Assembly: GCA_040389445.1 (NCBI GenBank)
Contig: JAZJZX010000002.1
Span: 248,001 to 312,000, forward strand
Origin: UBA5189 sp040389445
Lineage (GTDB): Bacteria > Chloroflexota > Limnocylindria > Limnocylindrales > CSP1-4
DNA length: 64,000 bases
Direction of reading: 5' to 3'
In this document: in pieces, positions 34,510 through 41,475 of the stretch
Layout of the letters: every line of letters begins with the position of its first letter
Position numbering within the stretch: the stretch's first letter is position 1
Made by a program: the position numbers and the translations under genes
Notes under the pieces: generated by a model
The model's database searches: none
What the model was told of the DNA's origin: nothing
The model's input: only the letters and a program-made list of their open reading frames with translations

Positions 34510-36422
34510 TGGACGAGATCGCTCCTCCCGAAACACCCGGGCCGGCGATCGCGACGGCCAGGGACCGCAACCGGGAGTCCGAGGCCGCCCTCGCGCCGGA
34601 GCTTGAGCCCCAGCCGGACGAACCGGAGGAGCCGGCCCAGGGGCCCGAGCCGGACGAACCGGAGGAGCCGGCCCAGGGGCCCGAGCCGGACGAGCCCGCC
34701 CTGGGTTCCGAGCCGGACGAGCCCGACCAGCCCGACGAGCCGGCCGCTCCCGCTCCCGAGCCCCCGCAGCCGATCACCGTCGGCCGCATGGTGGCGAACG
34801 CCCTTCGAAAGGCCGGGGTGCGCTGGGCATTCACGGTTCCGGGCGAGAGTTTCCTCGGGCTGATCGACGGGTTGACGGCCGTCGGGATCCATGTCGTGGC
34901 GACACGCCATGAAGGTGCGGCCGCATTCATGGCCGAAGCGCACGCGCAACTCACCGGACGGCCGGCAGCCTGCCTGGCTACCCGCGCCGTGGGCGCTGCG
35001 AATCTCTCCATCGGCATCCACACGGCCTACGCCGACTCGAGCCCGATGTTTGCGCTCGTCGGGCAGGTCGAGCGCTCTGCCCGGGGCCGTGAGGGCTTTC
35101 AGGAGGTCGATCTCGTCCGGACGGTCGGCGGCCTGGCCAAATGGTCATCGGAGCCGCGAGATACCGAGGAGGCCGTCGTTTCAGTGACCCGGGCCGTCGA
35201 GCAGGCGACCACGGGCCGGCCCGGTCCCGTCGTGCTGGCGTTGGCCGAGGACCTGCTCGATGCCGTCGTTCCCGACGGGCTGGGTCCCGAGCCGGCACGA
35301 ATCTCGCCTCGCCGCCCGGACGACGACGAGGTCGGCGCGGTGCTGCGGCTCCTCGCCAACGCCGAGCGACCCGTGATTCTCGCCGGAGGTGGGATCCTTC
35401 GGGCGCGTACGTCCAACGACCTGGTCCACCTGGCCGAGCTGCTCCGTGTCCCGGTGATCGCCGCGTGGCGCCGCGGAGACGTCATTCCGAATGACCACCC
35501 GCTCTACCTGGGGATGACCGGCTACGGGGCTCCCACGGTCGTCCGCGAACGACTGGCCGAGGCGGATGCCATGCTGGTGATCGGCTGCCGACTCGGCGAG
35601 ATCGCCTCGTACGGCTGGTCGATTCCCTCCGCCACCACCAGGTGGGCGCACGTCGATATCGCCCCGATCCGACCGAGCCGGGAACTCCCGTCCGCAACGT
35701 GGGCCATCGAGTCCGACGCAAAGCAGTTCCTCCGGGCCGCGGTCACGCGGCTGGAGAGTCGCGGTGTGCTCGATGCCGTGTCTGCCGATGCTCGGGTTGT
35801 CCGCAACCAGGCTGATCGGGCGGCCTGGGAAGCGGCCACTGTCATCGACGCCCATCCGTGGACGGGGCCCGGGATCCATCCGGGCCGCATCGTCACGACA
35901 CTCCGGGAGGCCCTCCCGGAGGATGCGATCGTCACGACCGATGCCGGCAGCTTTGGCGGCTGGGTGGCCCGTGGGTTCCGATTTCGCCGGCCCGGCACGT
36001 TCCTGGGACCGACCTCCGGGGCCATGGGTTACGGGCTTCCCGCGGCCATCGCTGCGGGTCTCGTCCATCGCGATCGCGCCGTGGTCGCGGTCGTCGGCGA
36101 CGGTGGTCTCGGCATGACCGTCGCGGAGCTCGAGACCGCCGTGCGTCACGGGCTCCGGACCATCGTATTGTGCTTCGACAACGAGCAGTACGGCATGATC
36201 CGTACCTATCAGGATCGACGGGAAGATGGTTCGACGGCCGCGACGGACCTGGGGCCCGTTGACTGGGCTGCGGTTGCGCGGGGTTTCGGAGCGCGGGGCG
36301 TTCGGGTCGAGACCGACGCCGCCTTTCTCCCCGCGCTTCAGCAGGCCCTGGTTGCCGATCGCCCGACCGTCGTGCACCTCGTGATGGATCGCCGCTGGAC
36401 CGGGGTCGACGCCCGTCCCTGA
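34509..36422 (+). CDS. acetolactate synthase-like TPP enzyme, acidic N-tail
   Basis: Thiamin-diphosphate enzyme of the acetolactate synthase/glyoxylate carboligase family. After residue 90: the TPP-activating Glu in VATRHEGAAAFMAEAHA, the central FAD/Rossmann-like domain (ERPVILAGGG), and the TPP site VVGDGGLGMTVAELETA...CFDNEQYG. No regulatory ilvN gene follows, so a biosynthetic valine role is not supported; substrates are unknown. The first 90 residues are made of E/P/D repeats encoded by a 36-bp tandem repeat and look disordered. Start at ATG 34509. Confidence 0.85.
   Translation: MDEIAPPETPGPAIATARDRNRESEAALAPELEPQPDEPEEPAQGPEPDEPEEPAQGPEPDEPALGSEPDEPDQPDEPAAPAPEPPQPITVGRMVANALRKAGVRWAFTVPGESFLGLIDGLTAVGIHVVATRHEGAAAFMAEAHAQLTGRPAACLATRAVGAANLSIGIHTAYADSSPMFALVGQVERSARGREGFQEVDLVRTVGGLAKWSSEPRDTEEAVVSVTRAVEQATTGRPGPVVLALAEDLLDAVVPDGLGPEPARISPRRPDDDEVGAVLRLLANAERPVILAGGGILRARTSNDLVHLAELLRVPVIAAWRRGDVIPNDHPLYLGMTGYGAPTVVRERLAEADAMLVIGCRLGEIASYGWSIPSATTRWAHVDIAPIRPSRELPSATWAIESDAKQFLRAAVTRLESRGVLDAVSADARVVRNQADRAAWEAATVIDAHPWTGPGIHPGRIVTTLREALPEDAIVTTDAGSFGGWVARGFRFRRPGTFLGPTSGAMGYGLPAAIAAGLVHRDRAVVAVVGDGGLGMTVAELETAVRHGLRTIVLCFDNEQYGMIRTYQDRREDGSTAATDLGPVDWAAVARGFGARGVRVETDAAFLPALQQALVADRPTVVHLVMDRRWTGVDARP
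34615..34700 (+). repeat. 36-bp tandem repeat in TPP enzyme gene
   Basis: Two perfect 36-base units (34615-34650 and 34651-34686) and the start of a third encode the peptide PDEPEEPAQGPE. A multiple of three keeps the frame, so copy number can vary without breaking the enzyme. Confidence 0.85.
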
Positions 36423-36520
36423 TCCGGGCGGCGTGCCCGCGGGCGGCGTGCGCGCCGGACGTGCGCGCCGGACCTCCGCCTCATCCAGACGGCGGGTTCC
36501 CGACGGCACCCGTGACCGAC

Positions 36521-36910
36521 TCAGGCCACCTGCGTCGCGAAGATCTGGTCCAGCGTTGCCGCGGGATCCTCACTCAGGCCCGAATGCACGGCGGACGGCT
36601 GGATCATGGTGCTCGACGGGCTGACCACCCAGCGAAAGCGCTCCGGCGCGGCGAGCGCCGCGATCGGCCCGGCCGAGGGATCTCCCTGAACGATGCGCTC
36701 GATCACCCGCAGGTGGTCGACGATGGCATCGATGTCGGCCTGCGGTGCGAGGGCCAGCACGGCGGCACGACGCGGCGCATCGAGCTCGATCCGGGTGCCG
36801 AGGAACTGGAGCGTCCGGCAGAACAGCACGACGCCGACATTGATCCGTTCCCCTCGCTCGACACGAGGCACAAGGCGGAGCACGGCATATTCGAACGGCT
36901 CAGCGCCCAC
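36521..36910 (-). CDS. DUF3037 family protein
   Basis: A 129-residue protein beginning EPFEYAVLRLVPRVERGERINVGVVLFC, the DUF3037 signature, followed by a helical second half (LRVIERIVQGDP). The GTG start overlaps the 3' end of the HipA-like kinase gene by 11 bases with GAGG upstream. DUF3037 genes commonly sit next to HipA-like kinases, so the two probably act together; the biochemical role of DUF3037 is unknown to me. Confidence 0.8.
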   Translation of the reverse strand: MGAEPFEYAVLRLVPRVERGERINVGVVLFCRTLQFLGTRIELDAPRRAAVLALAPQADIDAIVDHLRVIERIVQGDPSAGPIAALAAPERFRWVVSPSSTMIQPSAVHSGLSEDPAATLDQIFATQVA

Positions 36911-37721
36911 GGTGTGCCTCGTCGGGCCGTGCCTCCGCGAGCCGTGACTCGTCAGGCCGTGCCTCGTCGAGCCGTGCGGAGAGGGCGGCGTTCGCGGAGC
37001 GGCGAAGACTGAGGTAACGCGCGTACGCCTCTCGCTGTCCGGACGGCCCTCCCACCGAGCTGTCGGCGGCAAGCCACGAGTCCGGCACATGGGCAATGGC
37101 GTGGCGGACGGCCGCGTCGGTCACGAGCGGCGCGAGCCGGGTGTGGGCATCCTCGAGCCGACCGGCAGCAGGGAGCAGGACGTGGTCGGTGATCGTGGGA
37201 ACGGGCCGACGAGCGTGGGCATCGGGATCGCCCCAGGTGTGATGTACGTACAAGGCGGCTCCATGGTCGATGAGATACAGGCGACGGTGCCAGGTGAGGA
37301 TATTCGGGTTGCGGGCTGAGCGATCGCTGTTCGTGACCAGCGAGTCGAACCAGACGACATCCGCCGCGAAGCCTGGATCCGGCTGCGCGTCCGCCGCCGG
37401 GCTGTAGGTGAGTGACCCGGGCAGGAAGTCGAGGCCCACGTTGAGGCCGGGACTCGCAACGAGCAGCTCCCGGACCCATGGATCGGGCTCGAGGTCGCCA
37501 ATCGCCGGATCGATCTCGACGAGCACGAGTTCCGGCACCGGCATTCCGAGCGTCCGCCCGAGTTCCCCGGCGATGATTTCCGCCACCAGGGCCCGGGGAC
37601 CTTGCGCTGCGCCGCGGAACTTGACCAGGTACAGCCCGTCATCGTCGGCCTCGACGAGGCCGGGAAGCGACCCACCCTCCCGGAACGGGGTGACATAGCG
37701 AGTGGCCCTGACGGTCCGCAT
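36900..37721 (-). CDS. HipA-like kinase domain protein
   Basis: 273 residues. The LVKFRGAAQGPRALVAEIIAGELGR segment (ATP-lysine and alpha-C Glu region), VWFDSLVTNSDRSARNPNIL (catalytic loop with Asp and Asn) and YLIDHGAALY (metal-binding Asp) give a HipA/kinase-like active site. ATG 37721 is preferred over the GTG at 37739 because a CATGAT box lies six bases before it. The C-terminus is a run of pentapeptide repeats such as LDEAR and PDESR from a 15-bp DNA repeat. It is paired with DUF3037, not with a HipB-type antitoxin. Confidence 0.75.
   Translation of the reverse strand: MRTVRATRYVTPFREGGSLPGLVEADDDGLYLVKFRGAAQGPRALVAEIIAGELGRTLGMPVPELVLVEIDPAIGDLEPDPWVRELLVASPGLNVGLDFLPGSLTYSPAADAQPDPGFAADVVWFDSLVTNSDRSARNPNILTWHRRLYLIDHGAALYVHHTWGDPDAHARRPVPTITDHVLLPAAGRLEDAHTRLAPLVTDAAVRHAIAHVPDSWLAADSSVGGPSGQREAYARYLSLRRSANAALSARLDEARPDESRLAEARPDEAHRGR
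36914..36973 (-). repeat. four 15-bp tandem repeats
   Basis: Four imperfect copies of a 15-base unit (plus strand GTGCCTCGTCGGGCC and variants) encode the pentapeptide tail of the HipA-like protein. The unit keeps frame, and the last part reaches the DUF3037 start. Confidence 0.75.
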
Positions 37722-37799
37722 CGCGCGATCATGACCCACTTGCCTTGGACCGGTGACGGTGACGCCCGCCCGTCGCCATGCGTCGGAGGCGCGACCGCT

Positions 37800-37979
37800 T
37801 CAGGGCTTGCGCCGGCGTCGTCGCCTGGGTGGCGTTTCGGCTGCCTTGGCCTGCGCGTCCTGAATTTGCTTGAAGACCTTGCCCATGCCGGCGTTCATCA
37901 GAGCCCGACGCTCGGCTTCGAGGTCGTGGTCCCGGCGCCGGATCCGCTCAGCTTCGCGAGGGTCGATCTCGTCGGACAC
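37800..37979 (-). CDS. small basic protein, unknown function
   Basis: A 59-residue frame: MSDEIDPREAERIRRRDHDL, a charged helix, then KVFKQIQDAQAKAAE and a basic end with RRRRRRKP. An AGGTGA site precedes the GTG. The codon pattern and the charged helical composition look like a real small protein; the poly-Arg end suggests nucleic-acid binding, which is only a guess. No family recognised. Confidence 0.55.
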   Translation of the reverse strand: MSDEIDPREAERIRRRDHDLEAERRALMNAGMGKVFKQIQDAQAKAAETPPRRRRRRKP

Positions 37980-38054
37980 GGGTCACCTGCGCGAGCTGGG
38001 CCACTTGAACGCCGCCGCATCGGGGCGTGGTGCAGGAACAGCAATCGGATGCAT

Positions 38055-38076
38055 GCCGCCAGCATAGACTGGCGGC
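38055..38076 (+). promoter_or_regulatory. 8-bp inverted repeat upstream of osmC-like gene
   Basis: GCCGCCAG and CTGGCGGC flank CATAGA, a perfect dyad in the divergent interval between the small basic protein and the OsmC gene. It holds a TAGACT box, so it may be an operator; it could also form a hairpin in the leader. Confidence 0.45.
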
Positions 38077-38143
38077 CTGGGACCAGGTCCTGCGGGTCGT
38101 GGCAGCTCGCGACCGCGTCACGGACGGGGCAGGGAGGATCGGG

Positions 38144-38650
38144 ATGTCGATTGCGGAGAGCATTGCCAGGGCGAGCGCCTACCTGACGGCCCACCCGGAT
38201 GAAGCACGCTATCGGGATGGCGCTGCACATGCTCGACTCGTGGCCGGACTGGCCGTCGAGACCACCGGTCCGACCGGCGAGCTGCTGCGAACGGATATGC
38301 CGCAGGGCATCGGCGGAACTGCCTCGGCGCCATCTCCCGGGTGGTATCTGCGGGCGGCAACCGCATCATGCGTCGTCGCGCTCATCGCCATCCGTGCGGC
38401 CGCGACCGGAATCCTCATCGGTGCCGTCGACGTCCGCGTAGACAGCGAATCGGACGATCGAGGCATCCTCGGCCTGGATCCGGACATCGTGGCCGGTGCG
38501 CTCTCGATGAAGATCGTCGTCTCGATCGCTGCCGTGGGTCAGTCGCAGGCGGCCCTGGACGAGCTGGGTCGCTGGGCCATCGACCATTGCCCGGTGTCAG
38601 ACACCGTACGTCGCGCGGTGCCGGTGGAAGTCGAGATCCACGCCACATAG
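38144..38650 (+). CDS. OsmC/Ohr family peroxidase-like protein
   Basis: A 168-residue protein of the OsmC superfamily, thiol peroxidases against organic hydroperoxides. The first Cys is in WYLRAATASCVVALIAIRAA and the second in WAIDHCPVSDTV, the right spacing for the two active-site cysteines. I start at ATG 38144 (GGGAGG upstream); the frame is open farther up but without family likeness. The dyad at 38055-38076 lies in its likely promoter. Confidence 0.85.
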   Translation: MSIAESIARASAYLTAHPDEARYRDGAAHARLVAGLAVETTGPTGELLRTDMPQGIGGTASAPSPGWYLRAATASCVVALIAIRAAATGILIGAVDVRVDSESDDRGILGLDPDIVAGALSMKIVVSIAAVGQSQAALDELGRWAIDHCPVSDTVRRAVPVEVEIHAT

Positions 38651-38741
38651 CGGTTTCGGGAAAGCGTTCCAGGCGGTCGACCGGTGCTCAGGCACCCGGA
38701 GTGGGTGCGCCGCGCGGATGACCGCCCGGCAGGACGATGGG

Positions 38742-39047
38742 CTACTGGCCGCCAGAGACTGCAGGGACGATGTGGACATCGGATCCGGGAGCCACCTCCG
38801 TGTCCAGGGTGGCCCGTTCACCGGCCACGTACACGTTGAGGTGCGTTCGGACGGCCGGACCGGCGTCGATGAGGCGGTCTCGAATGCCGGGGAACGGCTT
38901 CTCGAGCGCGTCGATGACCTCACGGACCGTGGAGCCGGCGACATCGACCTGCCGCTCGCCGCCCGGAAACAGGGCAACGAGGCTTCGCGGAAGGTGGACG
39001 CGAACCGCCGTGCGCGGGGCCGGCGTCGTCCGAGCCGGATCAGTCAA
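38742..39047 (-). CDS. MoaD/ThiS-like ubiquitin-fold protein ending GGQ
   Basis: A 101-residue beta-grasp protein: VRVHLPRSLVALFPGG, STVREVIDALEKPFPGI, then LNVYVAGE and GSDVHIVPAVSGGQ. Sulfur carriers end in Gly-Gly; here one Gln follows, so the tail would need trimming to be activated, or the protein is not a carrier. The TTG start overlaps the stop of the BNR-repeat gene, so the two are coupled. The MoaD-type fold is likely; the partner pathway is unknown. Confidence 0.75.
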   Translation of the reverse strand: MTDPARTTPAPRTAVRVHLPRSLVALFPGGERQVDVAGSTVREVIDALEKPFPGIRDRLIDAGPAVRTHLNVYVAGERATLDTEVAPGSDVHIVPAVSGGQ

Positions 39048-40113
39048 GAACGGCCGCCTCAACAGACCAGATCGGCGGCAGGTTCTCGGCCAGGAGCCGC
39101 CACGTCTGTCCCTCGTCGGCACTTCCGTACAGCTGGCCCGTCGCCGTTCCGAAGTACACCCCGACTGGATTGAGGCGATCCACGGCCATTGCCTCGCGAA
39201 GGACACCGAGATAGGCGTCCTCCTGTGGCAGGCCGTCGCCGGAGCGGATCCAGGAATCGCCCCCGTCGTGCGTCCGCCATACGGCCGCACTTCCTTCGGG
39301 CATATACCGCCCTCGATCGGCGCCGTTGAGCGGGATCGTCCACACGGTCAGCGGATCGCGCGGGTGCGCCGCCATCGGGAACCCGAACTCGGACGGAAGG
39401 CCCTCCGTGATCTCGTTCCAGTGGAGCCCACCGTCGCTGGAGCGGTAGACGCCGCAATGGTTCTGCTGATAGAGGTGCTCACCGCCGTCGGCGGCCATGA
39501 CCAGCTTGTGCACGCATTGTCCGAAGTCCGGGTACTGGACGGGCGCGAAATCCGCCCGAACGCCGCTGTTTCGGGTCTGCCACGTCATGCCCCCGTCCTG
39601 CGTCTCGAAGGCTCCGACCGCGGAGATCCCGACCCATACACGATCGGGGTCCGATCGATGCGGGACGATCGAGTGGAGGATCAGACCGCCGGCGCCCGGC
39701 TGCCACTCCGGGCGGGTCGGGTGGTTCGTCAGGCCCTCGACGTGCTGCCACGTCGCACCGCCATCGTGACTGCGGAACAGGCCGGCGGGCTCGACGCCCG
39801 CGTAGATCACGCCGTCGGTCGCGGTCACGTTCCAGACCGTCTTGACCTTGGCACCTTCGTCGCCGTAGGTCAGGCCGTCGCTCGAGTGGGTCCAGGTTGC
39901 CCCGATGTCATCGCTGCGCCAGACCGCCGGTCCGTACCACGGGCTGCCGCCCCCGGCGAGGATGGCGCCACGCTTCGGGTCAATCGAGATGTCGTGGATC
40001 GGCCAACCCTCGCACAACGGGCCCCGGAGCCGCCAGTCGCGGCGATCCGCATCGCCGTGAAGGATGAACGCCCCCTTGGGCGTTCCGATGAGCAGGGCCA
40101 GTCGCTGGGTCAT
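39040..40113 (-). CDS. BNR/Asp-box beta-propeller protein
   Basis: 357 residues with repeated Asp boxes: SDDIGATW, SHDGGATW, TQDGGMTW, SSDGGLHW, THDGGDSW and SADEGQTW, spaced as in a sialidase-like propeller. There is no signal peptide and I do not see the sialidase arginine triad, so a cytoplasmic binding or scaffold protein is more likely than a glycosidase. ATG 40113 has GGAGG five bases upstream. It forms an overlapping pair with the MoaD-like gene. Confidence 0.8.
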   Translation of the reverse strand: MTQRLALLIGTPKGAFILHGDADRRDWRLRGPLCEGWPIHDISIDPKRGAILAGGGSPWYGPAVWRSDDIGATWTHSSDGLTYGDEGAKVKTVWNVTATDGVIYAGVEPAGLFRSHDGGATWQHVEGLTNHPTRPEWQPGAGGLILHSIVPHRSDPDRVWVGISAVGAFETQDGGMTWQTRNSGVRADFAPVQYPDFGQCVHKLVMAADGGEHLYQQNHCGVYRSSDGGLHWNEITEGLPSEFGFPMAAHPRDPLTVWTIPLNGADRGRYMPEGSAAVWRTHDGGDSWIRSGDGLPQEDAYLGVLREAMAVDRLNPVGVYFGTATGQLYGSADEGQTWRLLAENLPPIWSVEAAVLD

Positions 40114-40220
40114 CACATCCTCCGGCTATCTCGGTTGTTCGCGACTCTACCTGAGAACCGGCACTGCCTGAACGATGAACGTGGTTGCCGAGTGGCAAAC
40201 ATTCGCTCCCGGCAGCGGCC

Positions 40221-40226
40221 TATCAT
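40221..40226 (+). promoter_or_regulatory. TATCAT -10 box of the merB-like gene
   Basis: TATCAT lies nine bases before the ATG of the organomercurial lyase gene and there is no ribosome binding site, which suggests a leaderless transcript. Confidence 0.5.
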
Positions 40227-40235
40227 CCGCAGGCA

Positions 40236-40892
40236 ATGGACCCATCCGACATCGCCCTCCGGAACGAGACCTACGGACAGTTCGTCACGCTCGGACGAGC
40301 CCCCACGGCAGGAGAGATTGCCGGCGCGCTCGGCCTGCCGGAAGGCGACGTCCACGCCGGCTGGCGGCGCCTCCATGACGGCCATGCGCTGGTCCTGGAT
40401 GCCGCTGGCGAGATTCGGATGCTGAACCCATTCGCGGCTGGGCCGACCCCGTTTCGGGTCGATGCCGCGGGTCGCTCCTGGTACGCCAACTGCGGCTGGG
40501 ACGCCTTCGGGATCGGATCCGCCATGCATGTCGACTCCACGATCCACACGGAGTGCGCCGATTGCCACGAACCGCTCGCCATCACGGTTCGCGACGGGCT
40601 TCCGGAAGACACTGATCTCGTGTTCCACGTCCTCGTTCCGGCGGTCTCGTGGTGGCAGGACATCGGCTTCACCTGAAGCACCATGCTGCTCTTCCGGTCG
40701 GAAGCACATGTCACGAGCTGGCTCAAGGGACGCACGGGCGGAGCCACGATCTCCATCACGAAGCTCGCCGAGCTCTCGAATGCCTGGTGGGGAGATCGGC
40801 TGGCGGCCGAATGGCGACCCCATACGCGCGAAGGGAATCAGGCGATCCTGGATCGACTCGGGCTCACGGATCCGTTCTGGCGCCTCGGGTAG
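40236..40892 (+). CDS. merB: organomercurial lyase (MerB), putative selenoprotein
   Basis: MerB splits carbon-mercury bonds. The N-terminal winged-helix part (RAPTAGEIAGALGLPEGDV) is followed by the lyase core: SWYANCGWDAFGI gives Cys86 and Asp89 (C96 and D99 in MerB of plasmid R831b), then ECADCHEP with Cys107/110. A TGA at 40674-40676 interrupts the frame after QDIGFT, and the same frame goes on with STMLLFRSEAHV, the family C-terminus, to 40892. TGA stands exactly at the catalytic C159 position. With the hairpin that follows I read it as selenocysteine (residue 147 of 218). The alternative is a nonsense mutation. TGA is an ordinary stop in other genes here. Confidence 0.8.
40691..40704 (+). 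promoter_or_regulatory. candidate bacterial SECIS hairpin
   Basis: CTTCC pairs perfectly with GGAAG around the tetraloop GGTC; beyond a 2x2 internal loop, TG can pair with CA. The stem begins 14 bases after the in-frame TGA, and the loop lies 20 bases from it. Bacterial SECIS elements read by SelB sit directly downstream of UGA, and the E. coli fdhF element has GGUC in its loop. Confidence 0.7.
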
Positions 40893-40956
40893 CGGTCGCC
40901 GGTGCCACGCAGCGGGCGCCTATGATCGGGCGCCGCGGGCCGCCGGGGCCGCCCGA

Positions 40957-41355
40957 CTAAGGCTTCTGGTCGCCGCCGTGACGGAGCGGGGGGCTGCCTC
41001 CGTCGCGCGAGGTCCGAACCTCCGACGGCCTCGACGCCTCGGCGGGTCGATGCCACCGCAGCGGGCGTGACAACTCCCGCGTGATTTCGCCCTTTGCCTC
41101 CAGATCGAGCTGGACGGCCTTGCACCACCAGCCGGCCCTCGCCCCACCCGGGAACAGCTCGGCCGGCAGCTTCGGGACGACCGCCTCACGCATCTGGGAT
41201 TCCGTCATGCCGGGTGCCGATTCCGGGAGCACGGCGAGCAGCGCGTCGCGCATGGCGTGGTACATGCCTGCGTCCACCGGCGTGCTCTTGCCCGGGTGGT
41301 TGACGTTTTCGATCCTGACACGGTCGGGCTTCGGGCCAGGCTTGTCGTTGGTCAT
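40957..41355 (-). CDS. conserved hypothetical protein (DUF6958-like)
   Basis: 132 residues beginning MTNDKPGPKPDRVRIENVNH with conserved-looking blocks PGKSTPVDAGMYHAMRDALL, GMTESQMREAVVPKLP and GGARAGWWCKAVQLDLEAKG. The middle part looks like a winged helix. I associate it with DUF6958, of unknown function, with modest certainty. GGAGGA precedes the ATG. The final 35 residues are basic and probably disordered. Confidence 0.65.
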   Translation of the reverse strand: MTNDKPGPKPDRVRIENVNHPGKSTPVDAGMYHAMRDALLAVLPESAPGMTESQMREAVVPKLPAELFPGGARAGWWCKAVQLDLEAKGEITRELSRPLRWHRPAEASRPSEVRTSRDGGSPPLRHGGDQKP

Positions 41356-41475
41356 TCGATCCTCCGGTGACCGAGAATACTCGACTGAGCCGACCGGTAC
41401 CGTCGATGCCGTGAACGTCGCAGGTCAAAATGCCGTGACAGCGGTGAGACACGCGCGTCAATTGGTCGAACGCCC

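Noticed and set aside
36423..36520. Repeat-like GTGCGCGCCGGAC duplication between convergent genes
   Set aside because: Two copies of 13 GC-rich bases only; too short to call an element in this base composition.
38737..40425. A 562-codon plus-strand frame opposite the BNR and MoaD-like genes
   Set aside because: It is antisense to two genes with clear Asp boxes and a beta-grasp fold; it also overlaps the start of the merB-like gene.
40683..40892. A separate small gene of 69 codons starting at ATG 40683
   Set aside because: It is in the same frame as the merB-like gene, directly after TGA, and its sequence is the C-terminus of MerB, so it is not an independent gene.
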